NCBI RefSeq assembly: GCF_003544855.1
Contig: NZ_CP032101.1
Coordinates: 1,984,001 to 2,048,000 of the forward strand
Length of the DNA stretch: 64,000 nt
Source of the DNA: Malaciobacter marinus
Lineage (GTDB): Bacteria > Campylobacterota > Campylobacteria > Campylobacterales > Arcobacteraceae
Reading direction: 5' to 3'
Shown: positions 1 through 8,136 of the stretch, piece by piece
Layout: every line of letters begins with the position of its first letter
Numbering within the stretch: the first letter of the stretch is position 1
Program-made: the position numbers and the translations under genes
Notes under the pieces: model-generated
What the model was told of the DNA's origin: nothing
Databases searched by the model: none
Seen by the model: only the letters and a program-made list of their open reading frames with translations

Positions 1-56
1 GTTGCAAGATAAATTCCACTCTTAATTTTATTTTTCAATACTTCAAGTTTATGCAT
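1..56 (-). CDS. possible 5' end of a gene running off the window
   Basis: The minus strand reads ATG at 54-56 and stays open to the window edge (MHKLEVLKNKIKSGIYLA). It would be divergent from the response regulator at 110. No convincing ribosome binding site precedes it and only 18 codons are visible, so no function can be given. Confidence 0.3.
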   Translation of the reverse strand, partial: MHKLEVLKNKIKSGIYLA

Positions 57-109
57 TGATTAGGCTTTTTTTGATATGATACCATATCTTTTCTAATAAG
101 GATTTTACT

Positions 110-793
110 ATGAACCAAGACTTAATTAAGCAATTAAGTAGTTTTAATTTATTATATGTTGAAGACGAAGATGGAATTAGAAATAATATTTTTGAAATTT
201 TAAAACATATGTTTAAGAATTTATATTTAGCAAAAAATGCAAAAGATGCTTATAAATTATATCAAGATAAAAAGCCTGACTTAATTATTACTGATATTAG
301 AATGCCAAAAGAATCAGGAATTGATTTAATAAAAAAAATCAGAAAAACCGATTCAAAAGTTAGGGTTATAATTACATCTGCGCATACTGATTTGGAGTAT
401 ATGTTAGAAGCAACAGAATTACATCTTGTAAAATATATTATAAAACCAATTACAGAAGCTAAATTAACAGAAGCACTTGAGGCTTTTATAAAAAGTTATG
501 CAGCAGCACCTGTTTATAATCTTATTCCAAAATGGATTTATGATGAAAGCAAATCATGTGTAACAGGTCCAGATGTAGAACACATCTTAACAAAAAAAGA
601 GAATGCTTTTTTAAAGTTACTAATAAATAAAAATAGAATCATTACATACCAAGAGATGGAAACACAAATTTGGGATGATGCAAATGTCATGACTCCAAAT
701 GCAATGAGACTATTTATAAAAAACTTTAGAAAAAAATTACCAAATGGTATTTTAAAAAATATTCAAGGTACAGGGTATAGGCTAGTTACTTAA
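110..793 (+). CDS. OmpR-type two-component response regulator
   Basis: A 227-residue cytoplasmic transcription regulator, activated by phosphorylation from an unidentified histidine kinase. The N-terminal receiver domain (about 10-125) shows the acidic pair E18/D19, the phospho-acceptor D62 in TDIRMP, the switch T89/S90 and K112 in KPIT. The C-terminal part (about 145-227) looks like a winged helix of the OmpR/PhoB type ending in the typical GTGYRL. The start has a good ribosome binding site (AAGGA, seven bases before ATG). No kinase gene is adjacent in the visible sequence, so signal and targets are unknown. The 3' end overlaps the convergent membrane protein gene by 8 bp. Confidence 0.85.
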   Translation: MNQDLIKQLSSFNLLYVEDEDGIRNNIFEILKHMFKNLYLAKNAKDAYKLYQDKKPDLIITDIRMPKESGIDLIKKIRKTDSKVRVIITSAHTDLEYMLEATELHLVKYIIKPITEAKLTEALEAFIKSYAAAPVYNLIPKWIYDESKSCVTGPDVEHILTKKENAFLKLLINKNRIITYQEMETQIWDDANVMTPNAMRLFIKNFRKKLPNGILKNIQGTGYRLVT

Positions 794-1583
794 GTTCTAA
801 GAACTTATCAATAGCACTTGCTTCACCCTCTTTTAACTTTCTTAACTCTATAAAGTATCCATGACCTAAATATATTATAAAGAAAACCGCTGAAAATAGC
901 GTAATAAAAGGAATCATTGATAACATATAAAGTAAGAAAGTTCTTATTCTAAAACTATTTTTCCCTTTTTTATGTATTAAAAAATAATCTTCATCATTTA
1001 ATATTGTTGATGCAACATCATGATTTAATAGTTTATGAAAAAAATAATAAAATGGTATATTAAAAGCAATAACATTAACTAATGGTATGAAATACAAAGG
1101 AATAAATAAAATAAATAAAAATATCATCATAAAAGTACTTTTTGCTAAAACAAAAAGTGGCGTTAACATTGTTCCATGTCCATCCATTTTTAAATCACTA
1201 TAATGTCTTTTATGTAAAGCTTTTAAAATAAAAGGTGTTAAAAAACCAATAATTGCAAGAGTTAAAAATACAGAAAACATCATAACAAATATAATTCCAA
1301 TTGTATAAACTAAAAAAGCAACAATCCAAGCAGTAACTGAATATTGAAGTAAAAAAGTAGCCCAATCAAAATAAAATGGTGCATTTTCAGGTGCTGTTAT
1401 TTCTTGTCCATTTTGCGCTTGTGTTATAACTATTTGTAAAGAATCCATTCCATAACCAGCTGCACTAAAAAATAGTATATACATAATAAACAAAGTAAAT
1501 ATTAAAGGTAAAATTGCAAACTTTAACATCTTTTTTGTAAAAAAATCTCTAATACTTACTTTAACTAAATCCAATTCATTCAT
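786..1583 (-). CDS. EI24/CysZ-like integral membrane protein
   Basis: A 265-residue polytopic protein with about four or five hydrophobic segments: near residues 20-42, 82-118, 145-175 and 220-245. The early sequence (VKVSIRDFF followed by a long hydrophobic helix) and the pattern of helices resemble the EI24/CysZ family, whose characterised member CysZ is a sulfate permease. A transport role is inferred from the fold only; the substrate is unknown. Its start touches the stop of the upstream radical SAM gene at 1583, so the two are probably co-transcribed. Confidence 0.6.
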   Translation of the reverse strand: MNELDLVKVSIRDFFTKKMLKFAILPLIFTLFIMYILFFSAAGYGMDSLQIVITQAQNGQEITAPENAPFYFDWATFLLQYSVTAWIVAFLVYTIGIIFVMMFSVFLTLAIIGFLTPFILKALHKRHYSDLKMDGHGTMLTPLFVLAKSTFMMIFLFILFIPLYFIPLVNVIAFNIPFYYFFHKLLNHDVASTILNDEDYFLIHKKGKNSFRIRTFLLYMLSMIPFITLFSAVFFIIYLGHGYFIELRKLKEGEASAIDKFLELK

Positions 1584-2506
1584 TAATTTTCCTTATCAAA
1601 TCTTTTTCTATAATCACATTTTTGACATAATTCTTCAATTAAAATATTTTTTTTAAACCCTTTTTGTATATCTAAAACTCTTTTACTTTTCAATATATCA
1701 TCAAGTTTTGAGCTGTTTATATTTCCTAAATTTATCACTGCATTTTGGTCTAAACAACAAGGTACGACTTCACCACTACTTAATATTCCAAAGTGAGAAT
1801 CTAAACCATAGCAAAATCCTTTTGTTGAAATAACATTTTCATCCAAACTTGGCCACTTAAAATAATCATCAAAATTAAAAAATATTTTTCTTGCAATTCT
1901 TATATTTTTAGGTCTATTTTTATAAACATCATCAATATCAATATTAGATTCAAACTCACTATTTATTTTGTCAAAAACTTTTTTATTAAACTCTTTTGCA
2001 CTTTTTGTATCATCTAAATTCCAAATTCTTAAATTTATAAAGTATTCATGATTAATTGATTGTGCATATTTTATAAAATCAATAATAGCTTGTAAATATT
2101 CATTTAAACTTTTTTTATGAGAGTTTGCATTATAAGAGTTTATTGAAAAGTTTATTTGTTTTAAAATAGTATTACTCAAAGCTTCATAATGTTTTTTATT
2201 TATATTATTTGCAGTTGTTGTAATATTTACTTTTAATCCATGCTTTTTGCTTATATTTAAATAATCATTTAAATTTGACAAAACTAAAGGATCACCTACA
2301 ATGTGATATGCTAACTCTTTTGTATATGATTTCAACTCACAATTTAACTCATCAAATTTTTCTAAATTCATAGTAGCATTTGGTTTTATTTTTGGAGGAC
2401 AAAAAGAGCATTTTAAATTACAAATATTTGTTATTTCTATATGTACTTTTCTAAACTTTTTAATAATTGGCCTTTTATTTTTTTGTATTATAACAAATTT
2501 TTGCAA
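1583..2506 (-). CDS. radical SAM/SPASM-domain protein
   Basis: A radical S-adenosylmethionine enzyme of about 307 residues. The core shows the cluster motif CNLKCSFC (CxxxCxxC). The C-terminal third carries a Cys-rich SPASM-like module (GFCYG, VVPCCLD, ELCQKCDYRKRF) expected to hold auxiliary iron-sulfur clusters. SPASM proteins often modify peptides, but no substrate can be assigned from sequence alone. I place the start at TTG 2504-2506 because a GGAGG (2515-2519) lies 8 bases before it. An ATG at 2519-2521 would add five codons but lies inside a terminator hairpin and has no ribosome binding site. Upstream is a candidate 19-codon ORF and the intrinsic terminator. Confidence 0.8.
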   Translation of the reverse strand: MQKFVIIQKNKRPIIKKFRKVHIEITNICNLKCSFCPPKIKPNATMNLEKFDELNCELKSYTKELAYHIVGDPLVLSNLNDYLNISKKHGLKVNITTTANNINKKHYEALSNTILKQINFSINSYNANSHKKSLNEYLQAIIDFIKYAQSINHEYFINLRIWNLDDTKSAKEFNKKVFDKINSEFESNIDIDDVYKNRPKNIRIARKIFFNFDDYFKWPSLDENVISTKGFCYGLDSHFGILSSGEVVPCCLDQNAVINLGNINSSKLDDILKSKRVLDIQKGFKKNILIEELCQKCDYRKRFDKEN

Positions 2507-2536
2507 TAAAAAAACCTCCATAAAAACTATGGAGGT
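2507..2536 (-). terminator. intrinsic terminator that also contains the radical SAM gene ribosome binding site
   Basis: On the minus strand a perfect 9-bp stem (ACCTCCATA / TATGGAGGT, 5-base loop, 2514-2536) runs directly into a stretch of seven T (last stem base plus 2508-2513). This is a textbook intrinsic terminator. The GGAGG that serves the downstream TTG start is in its 3' arm, so folding would both end most transcripts and hide the ribosome binding site of the few that read through. Confidence 0.75.
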
Positions 2537-2688
2537 AAATAAGGTATATATATAGTGTCTAAACTGTAAGTTTGCTTACTTTAAGCACCTTAAGCTTTTA
2601 TAATAATCTATTTTATTTAAAAGATTATAATCTTTTACCATATAAATGGTAGGGTTATTTGTAATATTTTACAAAATTAACTAAAGTT

Positions 2689-2748
2689 TCAAATATCTTT
2701 TAAACCTTTAGCATTATCACAAAAAGCTTCTGTTATATTATCTGTCAA
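2689..2748 (-). CDS. candidate 19-residue micro-peptide ahead of the radical SAM gene
   Basis: A strong GGAGG (2754-2758) sits five bases before TTG (2746-2748). The frame then reads MTDNITEAFCDNAKGLKDI and stops at TGA (2689-2691). The peptide has one Cys and several Asn/Asp, Phe and Lys residues. It lies upstream of a strong terminator and a radical SAM/SPASM gene, a layout seen for some ribosomally made, enzyme-modified peptides. It matches no family I recognise. The short length and non-ATG start make it equally possible that this is a leader ORF or chance. Confidence 0.3.
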   Translation of the reverse strand: MTDNITEAFCDNAKGLKDI

Positions 2749-2863
2749 TATTACCTCCTTGCAATTAAATTACACTAATTGTAACCCCTAAAATATTAAA
2801 GTTTGAAAAAAAATTTAACTAATTTAAAAACTTAATGTTTAAACTTTTTTAGTTTTTTTTTGC

Positions 2864-2869
2864 TATAAC
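2864..2869 (+). promoter_or_regulatory. extended -10 promoter element of the deaminase gene
   Basis: TGCTATAAC (hexamer TATAAC at 2864-2869) follows a T-rich stretch and lies 24 bases before the ATG at 2894. This is the usual Campylobacterota arrangement, which lacks a clear -35 box. Confidence 0.45.
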
Positions 2870-2893
2870 TTCATTTAATAAAAAAGGATTTTA

Positions 2894-3904
2894 ATGATAG
2901 AGTTTATAAACAAAATACCTAAAGCTGAACTTCATTTACATATCGAGGGAACTTTAGAGCCAAAATTGATGTTTGAACTAGCAAAAAGAAATAATATAAA
3001 GCTTGAATATAAATCAATTAAAGAAATAAAAAATGCCTATAACTTCACCAATTTACAGTCATTTCTTGATATATATTATAGTGGTGCAAAAGTTTTAATT
3101 ACAGAGCAAGACTTTTATGATTTAACTTTTGAATACTTATTGAAATGCAAAGAAAATAGTATAATTCACACTGAAATCTTTTTTGACCCACAAACACATA
3201 CAAGTAGAAATATTGAATTTAAAACAATAATCAATGGAATTACTAATGCTTTAGAAGATGGAAAAAATGAGTTAGGAATAAGTTCAAAATTAATAATGTG
3301 CTTTTTAAGACACCTAAGTCAAGAAGATGCTTTTAAAACTTTAGAGCAAGCTAGTAAATTTAAAGAAAAAATCATTGGAATTGGACTAGATTCTTCTGAA
3401 ATTGGAAATCCACCTAGCAAATTTAAAGACGTGTATGAAGAGGCAAAAAAATTAGGTTTTATGCTTGTTGCTCATGCAGGGGAAGAAGGTTCATATAAAT
3501 TTATAAATGATGCACTTGATATTTTAAAGGTAAATAGAATAGATCATGGGGTACAAGCTGTATATAATAATAAATTAATGCAAAGATTAAAAGAAGAACA
3601 AATGGCACTTACAGTTTGTCCTTTATCAAATACAAAACTAAAAGTATTTGAAAACATGAAACAACATACAATTAAACAAATGCTTGATTTTGGACTAAAT
3701 GTCACAGTAAACTCAGATGATCCTGCATATTTTGGTGGATATTTAAATGATAATTTTCACGCAATATATAAAAACTTAGACTTATCAAAAGAAGATATTA
3801 TCACATTAGTTAAAAACTCTTTTAATTCTTCTTTTATCTCAAAAGAGTTAAAAAAAGAGTATTTAAAAAAAGTTGATGATTTTATAGCAAAGCATACAAG
3901 TTAA
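2894..3904 (+). CDS. adenosine/adenine deaminase family protein
   Basis: A 336-residue cytoplasmic zinc hydrolase of the adenosine deaminase superfamily, releasing ammonia from an adenine base for purine salvage. Zinc ligands are visible as H14/H16 in ELHLHIEG, the His of LVAHAGEEG, and the aspartate pair in VNSDDPAYF. RIDHGVQA is the usual active-site His segment. The stretch LDSSEIGNPPSKF matches the adenine deaminase-type branch (free adenine to hypoxanthine) better than classical adenosine deaminase, so adenine is the likelier substrate; this is an inference from motif memory. It stands alone, with its own promoter and a shared terminator with the convergent dGTPase gene. Confidence 0.85.
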   Translation: MIEFINKIPKAELHLHIEGTLEPKLMFELAKRNNIKLEYKSIKEIKNAYNFTNLQSFLDIYYSGAKVLITEQDFYDLTFEYLLKCKENSIIHTEIFFDPQTHTSRNIEFKTIINGITNALEDGKNELGISSKLIMCFLRHLSQEDAFKTLEQASKFKEKIIGIGLDSSEIGNPPSKFKDVYEEAKKLGFMLVAHAGEEGSYKFINDALDILKVNRIDHGVQAVYNNKLMQRLKEEQMALTVCPLSNTKLKVFENMKQHTIKQMLDFGLNVTVNSDDPAYFGGYLNDNFHAIYKNLDLSKEDIITLVKNSFNSSFISKELKKEYLKKVDDFIAKHTS

Positions 3905-3921
3905 GAAATATTCTTAACTTG
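3897..3921. terminator. bidirectional terminator between the deaminase and dGTPase genes
   Basis: CAAGTTAAGAA (3897-3907), a 3-base loop and TTCTTAACTTG (3911-3921) form a perfect 11-bp stem overlapping the ends of both convergent genes. Confidence 0.7.
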
Positions 3922-5383
3922 CAGTTAAAGTTTTATACTCATCTAAAGCAAAATCATCAGTCATTCCAGAAACATAATCAATTATTAATCTTGCTCTATA
4001 ATACCACTCTAAAAGATTATATCTTTGTTTATCTTCACTATTTAACTCTTCTATTGCTTTTGAATAAGCAACAATATGTTTTGAAGATAGTCTTCCAATA
4101 AGTCGTGATGATACAAAACAATCAATTTTTTGTTTTAATACAAGCTTTTTAAAATCACTACTGCTTAACTCTAAAAGAGGTTTATAACAATTTAATAAAC
4201 CATGCAAAATTGTATGCCCTTTTAGTTCTAAAGCCTGTTTTTCTCTATTATTATAGATATATTTTATAGATATATTCTGTAATACTTCAATTGCTAAAGA
4301 GTATTTATTTGCCTTATCAAAATCTAATAGTGCTTTATTAAATGAACCATCAAAAATTTCTTGATGATTTTGTAAATATACATCTGCAACATATTTTACT
4401 AAATAATTAATCAAATTTGCTCTTGTAAGTGTTAAAAAGAGATTAAACTGATAAGGTTCTTCTTCTTGTTCTTTTGCTTTTTTATAATACTTATTAATTA
4501 AATCAAGTAAAAAAGTTTCATCTTTTTTATATTTTTCATTTACTTTTTTGCACTCTTCATTTATATATCTATATAAATCATCAAGTGTAAACACACCTTT
4601 GTCAACTGCATCTTCAATATCTGCTGTTAAATAAGAGATATCATCAGCTGCTTCCATAATATATGTCAAAGGAAATCTACATCCTTGTTTTATTTCTAAA
4701 GCATCACAAACTTTTTTAACAAACTCTTTTTCAGAATAATAAAATCCTGGCTTTTTTTTCAAATAATTTAATTTGTCATTGCTTTCAGGTTTTTTTTCAA
4801 AGGCTCCTCTTGTATATTTTAAAACAGAAGCTGTTTGAGAGTATGAAAGATTTAATCTTTGAAGATATTTAATAATTCTAATTGCTTGTGCATTGCCATC
4901 AAAGTTTGTAATATCTTCTACTAACATCTGTTTTAAATTTAAATTTTTTTCACTAATATTTTCATAAAGTTTATCTAAGCACTTTACTCCAATATTTTTC
5001 ATCCAATCATTTATTGATAATTCTGCAAAATGTCCAAAAGGAGGGTTTCCTATATCATGTACCAAACTTGACATCTCAGCCGTTGAAATGAAAGCATTTT
5101 CCAAATTTTCAAGATGATAAGTTTTTATTTTATTCTCTTTTTTGATTTTTTCTAAAATTGTTCTTGCTATATATCTTGAGTTTTGTTGAACTTCAATTGA
5201 ATGAGTTAACCTACTTCTAACAGCTGCATTTAACTCTAAAGGAAAAACTTGTGTTCTTTTTTGAAGTCTTCTAAAAGCTGGTGTTGAAATAATTCTACCC
5301 CTATCACTTTCTACTGAAACTTCTATATCATCTATTGGATAAATTTCTCTGCTTGTATTTAACTTCTTTGTATAATTTATCAT
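3914..5383 (-). CDS. dgt: deoxyguanosinetriphosphate triphosphohydrolase (HD-domain dNTPase)
   Basis: A 489-residue HD-superfamily enzyme that cleaves dGTP (and often other dNTPs) to the deoxynucleoside and triphosphate, controlling nucleotide pools. The N-terminal RRLQKRTQVFPL and LTHSIEVQQNSRYIA segments, the metal-binding VHDIGNPPFGHFAE, and MEAADDISYLTADIEDA are the family hallmarks. The length fits the long type-1 dGTPases. It starts at ATG 5383 after an AAAAGAG ribosome binding site. It is monocistronic and convergent with the deaminase gene. Exact nucleotide preference cannot be read from sequence. Confidence 0.88.
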   Translation of the reverse strand: MINYTKKLNTSREIYPIDDIEVSVESDRGRIISTPAFRRLQKRTQVFPLELNAAVRSRLTHSIEVQQNSRYIARTILEKIKKENKIKTYHLENLENAFISTAEMSSLVHDIGNPPFGHFAELSINDWMKNIGVKCLDKLYENISEKNLNLKQMLVEDITNFDGNAQAIRIIKYLQRLNLSYSQTASVLKYTRGAFEKKPESNDKLNYLKKKPGFYYSEKEFVKKVCDALEIKQGCRFPLTYIMEAADDISYLTADIEDAVDKGVFTLDDLYRYINEECKKVNEKYKKDETFLLDLINKYYKKAKEQEEEPYQFNLFLTLTRANLINYLVKYVADVYLQNHQEIFDGSFNKALLDFDKANKYSLAIEVLQNISIKYIYNNREKQALELKGHTILHGLLNCYKPLLELSSSDFKKLVLKQKIDCFVSSRLIGRLSSKHIVAYSKAIEELNSEDKQRYNLLEWYYRARLIIDYVSGMTDDFALDEYKTLTAS

Positions 5384-5464
5384 AATTAAAACTCTTTTTA
5401 TTTTTTTTAAAACAAATTATAACTTATTTGCAGTTATAATTGCATTTTGGTTAAAGGAAAGATT

Positions 5465-5788
5465 ATGGAAATGCTCTTAAATGAATATGATATGGTTGTT
5501 GGTGCAAAATTTGAAGATGGCACAATACAAGATTATGTAGATGATAAAAATACATTTGGACTTGTTAGAATTGAAAATCATACTGCAAACTGGTTTTTAT
5601 ATAATGATTTAGATAGTGATGATGAAAGTAAAAAATTATATAATGAAGTTATTAAAAAAGAACACTTTATTCATGATGAACATGGTGAAAAAATAGTAAT
5701 ATTCAATAAAACTGGTAAAAAAACTTATGAAGATTTTTTAAAAAAAATAAATGCTTATATCGATGATGGCTTAGGACAAATTATATAA
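5465..5788 (+). CDS. hypothetical protein, 107 residues
   Basis: A small acidic, soluble protein without signal peptide, membrane segment or recognised motif. I chose ATG 5465 because AAAGGAAAG (5453-5461) is a good ribosome binding site just ahead of it; an upstream in-frame TTG at 5447 has none. It has its own terminator and faces the tautomerase gene. Function unknown. Confidence 0.7.
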   Translation: MEMLLNEYDMVVGAKFEDGTIQDYVDDKNTFGLVRIENHTANWFLYNDLDSDDESKKLYNEVIKKEHFIHDEHGEKIVIFNKTGKKTYEDFLKKINAYIDDGLGQII

Positions 5789-5811
5789 AAGCTTAGAAAA
5801 TCTAAGCTTTT
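5787..5811. terminator. bidirectional terminator
   Basis: AAAAGCTTAG (5787-5796), loop AAAAT, CTAAGCTTTT (5802-5811): a perfect 10-bp stem followed by ATTTTT on the plus strand. It closes the hypothetical gene and overlaps the last codons of the convergent tautomerase gene. Confidence 0.75.
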
Positions 5812-6011
5812 ATTTTTCGTATATTACTAACTGTCTCTCCACCAATTGCATAATTATCAGTACTAACTTCTTCAATTATTACAACTGCATTATTTGTTTT
5901 TCTATTAAAAACTTCTTGAAAACTTTGTGTTAACTTCTTTGATAACATCTCTTTTTGCTCTTTTGTAGCTCCACCATCTTCATGGGTCATTTTTACATTA
6001 ATTACTGGCAT
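5802..6011 (-). CDS. 4-oxalocrotonate tautomerase family protein
   Basis: A 69-residue protein that begins MPVINVKM, so Pro-1 becomes the catalytic N-terminal base after Met removal. Length and the C-terminal GGETVSNIRKIKA fit small homohexameric tautomerases (enol/keto isomerases). The true substrate is unknown. It overlaps the upstream MFS gene by 14 bp, so both are translated from one mRNA. A LysR regulator is divergent, suggesting a small inducible catabolic or detoxification unit. Confidence 0.8.
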   Translation of the reverse strand: MPVINVKMTHEDGGATKEQKEMLSKKLTQSFQEVFNRKTNNAVVIIEEVSTDNYAIGGETVSNIRKIKA

Positions 6012-7173
6012 ATTTTTTCTCCTTATTTTTATTTATATATAAAACGATAACGCCTAGAAGCATTATAAATGCAGTAAGATATAAAGTACTATCATAATTA
6101 TGATACTTTTTAATTAAAGCAATAGAATACAAAGGTGCAGTAATTTGCCCAATTCCATATGAACTAGTTAAAGCTCCCATTAAAAAAACTGGATTTGAGT
6201 TTGCTATTTTTCCACCTAAATTTAAAAACAAGCCTACTAGTGCAATAAATGTAGCTCCATATAAAAATGCACTTACTAAATTAAGCAACAAACTAGATGT
6301 AAAAGTAGGAATTAAAATGCTTACTATTAAAAGAACCATACAAACAAGTATTATATTTACACTTCCATAACAAGAGGCAAGTCTCATCCAAATTATGCAA
6401 GATGGAACTCCAGCAACTCCTACTAAAAGCCATGAGTTTGAACCAATACCCTCCAATCCTTCAATACTATTAATAATATCAGGTAAAAAAGTTCCTTGAA
6501 CAACAAAACCAATTCCAACAGTAAAATATGTAAAAATCAAAACTACAACAAAAGAGTCTATTTTAAAGGCTTTTCCTTTTATTTTTACAAAATTTTCATT
6601 TTTCTGTTCATCTAAAATATAAAATGAGTATGCACCTAAGATAATAGATAAAATACTTAATGCTATCCATGCATTTTCCCATGAAGAGTAGTTTAAAACA
6701 GTTCTACTTAAAATATCAGTTACAACTATTGAAAATCCTATTCCTGAAAAATGTATTCCCATAGCTTTTGTCTTATCTTCAAAATTCAAACGACTCATAA
6801 CTAAAGATGAACCAACTACCATAAGCATTGCAGAACCAAAACCTGCTACAAACCTTGATACTATCCAAACAAAATCATTTGTTTGCAAACCTAAAACAAT
6901 AGTAGAAAAAAAAGATATAAATAGCCCTATTCTAAAGAATTTAACTTTTAAAGAAACATCTTTTATAAAAATTGCAAAGATTGCCCCAAGTAAATATCCA
7001 AAATAATTAATAGAAGCAAGTAATCCAGCAAAACTAATATCAAGTTTGTTTTCTAACATTGATGGTAAAAGTGAGGTAAAAGCAAACCTTGCAATACCCA
7101 TACCAATAATAAGTGCAAATATACCCGCAACAATAATATTTGCATTGTTCTTTTTATTTAAAATACTTTTCAT
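5998..7173 (-). CDS. MFS transporter, YbfB/YjiJ-like
   Basis: A 391-residue inner-membrane protein with about 12 hydrophobic helices. The N-terminal GIFALIIGMGIARFAFTSLL followed by LLASINYFGYLLGA is typical of the YbfB/YjiJ branch of the major facilitator superfamily. Direction and substrate are unknown. It is the first gene of a two-gene unit with the tautomerase and is transcribed away from a LysR gene. A 12-bp inverted repeat in the shared promoter region is the likely control site. Confidence 0.8.
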   Translation of the reverse strand: MKSILNKKNNANIIVAGIFALIIGMGIARFAFTSLLPSMLENKLDISFAGLLASINYFGYLLGAIFAIFIKDVSLKVKFFRIGLFISFFSTIVLGLQTNDFVWIVSRFVAGFGSAMLMVVGSSLVMSRLNFEDKTKAMGIHFSGIGFSIVVTDILSRTVLNYSSWENAWIALSILSIILGAYSFYILDEQKNENFVKIKGKAFKIDSFVVVLIFTYFTVGIGFVVQGTFLPDIINSIEGLEGIGSNSWLLVGVAGVPSCIIWMRLASCYGSVNIILVCMVLLIVSILIPTFTSSLLLNLVSAFLYGATFIALVGLFLNLGGKIANSNPVFLMGALTSSYGIGQITAPLYSIALIKKYHNYDSTLYLTAFIMLLGVIVLYINKNKEKKYASN

Positions 7174-7199
7174 TGCCTAACCTAAGTTTTTGTGTTATA

Positions 7200-7250
7200 A
7201 TATCACTTATAATGATTCAAAGTCAAATAATTAATAACTATAAGTGATAT
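7200..7250. promoter_or_regulatory. inverted-repeat operator between MFS and LysR genes
   Basis: ATATCACTTATA (7200-7211) and TATAAGTGATAT (7239-7250) are perfect 12-bp inverted copies separated by 27 bp in the divergent promoter region. LysR-type regulators commonly bind such sites to control their neighbour and themselves. Confidence 0.6.
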
Positions 7251-7261
7251 AAGGATTAGTG

Positions 7262-8086
7262 ATGGATTCCAATTTATTAAAAATATTTTTAAGTGTAGCT
7301 AACAACCGTAGCTTTTCCAAAGCATCAATTGAATTAAATTGTGCTCAATCTAATGTAACAGCAAGAATAAAACAGCTTGAGAAGAGTATTGGATACACAT
7401 TATTTCATAGATTTTCAAAAGGTATTGTATTAACAGATGTGGGAGAGAAATTATATCCTTATGCAAAAGAAATTGTACAAAAAGTATATGAAACCCAACA
7501 GTTTATAATGCACTTAAAACATGAAGAAACACTAAAAATTGCTTCAACAGAATCAAATGCAGCAACAAGAATAGTAACTTTACTTTCTAAAATAGATAAA
7601 AAATACCCAAATATGAAACTAGAACTTTCAACAGGTCCAAGTCAAGAATTAATTGATATGTTACTTGATTATAAAGTTGATATTGCATTTGTTAGTGGAA
7701 AACCTACAAATAAAGAGTTTATGATAATAAAAGAGTTTAAAGAAGAGTTAGTTTTACTAAAACCTTTACATAAAAATGCTGCAAATAATATATTGACTTT
7801 TAAAAAAGGTTGTACTTATAAAAAGCATTTAGACGAGTATATGAAAAAACAGAATAAGCCTTATAAAAATATAGAGTTTGGAAGTTTAGAGACAATTATT
7901 GGATGTGTAAAAATGGGGATGGGAATAACAGTACTTCCTATTTTTGTAGTAGATCACTTAAACTTTAAAAATGAAGTAAAAATAGAGACTCTTCCAAATG
8001 AATTTAAAAATATTCATACTTACATGATTTGTAGAAAAGATAATCAACCTTTGATAACTTCTTATTTAAAAAAGTTAAAATTATAA
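7262..8086 (+). CDS. LysR-family transcriptional regulator
   Basis: A regulator of about 274 residues. The N-terminal winged helix-turn-helix (about 5-65) shows SNLLKIFLSVANNRSFSKA and LNCAQSNVTARIKQLE, typical of LysR. The remainder is a periplasmic-binding-protein-like effector domain (TESNAATRIVTLLS, VDIAFVSGK). ATG 7262 follows AAGGA (7251-7255) at a better distance than the GTG at 7259. Divergent from the MFS-tautomerase unit and likely its regulator. Effector unknown. Confidence 0.87.
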   Translation: MDSNLLKIFLSVANNRSFSKASIELNCAQSNVTARIKQLEKSIGYTLFHRFSKGIVLTDVGEKLYPYAKEIVQKVYETQQFIMHLKHEETLKIASTESNAATRIVTLLSKIDKKYPNMKLELSTGPSQELIDMLLDYKVDIAFVSGKPTNKEFMIIKEFKEELVLLKPLHKNAANNILTFKKGCTYKKHLDEYMKKQNKPYKNIEFGSLETIIGCVKMGMGITVLPIFVVDHLNFKNEVKIETLPNEFKNIHTYMICRKDNQPLITSYLKKLKL

Positions 8087-8097
8087 AAAAGTTATGC

Positions 8098-8103
8098 TAT
8101 AAT
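8098..8103 (+). promoter_or_regulatory. extended -10 promoter of the helicase gene
   Basis: TGCTATAAT with the hexamer TATAAT at 8098-8103, immediately after the LysR stop. Transcription would begin near 8110 and give a leader of only about 27 bases to the predicted start codon. Confidence 0.5.
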
Positions 8104-8136
8104 TTCTTCAAAAAATGACTATTCAAAGGAATTACT

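Larger units (their letters stand above)
2522..2893. other. 372-bp intergenic region with a short minus-strand transcript unit
   Basis: The gap holds, on the minus strand, a candidate 19-codon ORF (2689-2748). It is followed by small inverted repeats: ACCATTTATATGGT at 2637-2650, AAAAGATTATAATCTTTT at 2619-2636 and GTAAGtttgCTTAC near 2567-2580. Then comes the terminator at 2507-2536. On the plus strand the right end carries the promoter of the deaminase gene. No longer ORF was seen. Confidence 0.55.

Noticed and set aside
2619-2650. Known structured RNA (6S, SRP or riboswitch) upstream of the radical SAM gene
   Set aside because: Only short AT-rich palindromes are present; no conserved core sequence of those RNAs was recognised.
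5447-5464. TTG 5447 as start of the 107-residue protein
   Set aside because: The ribosome binding site lies after it and directly serves ATG 5465.
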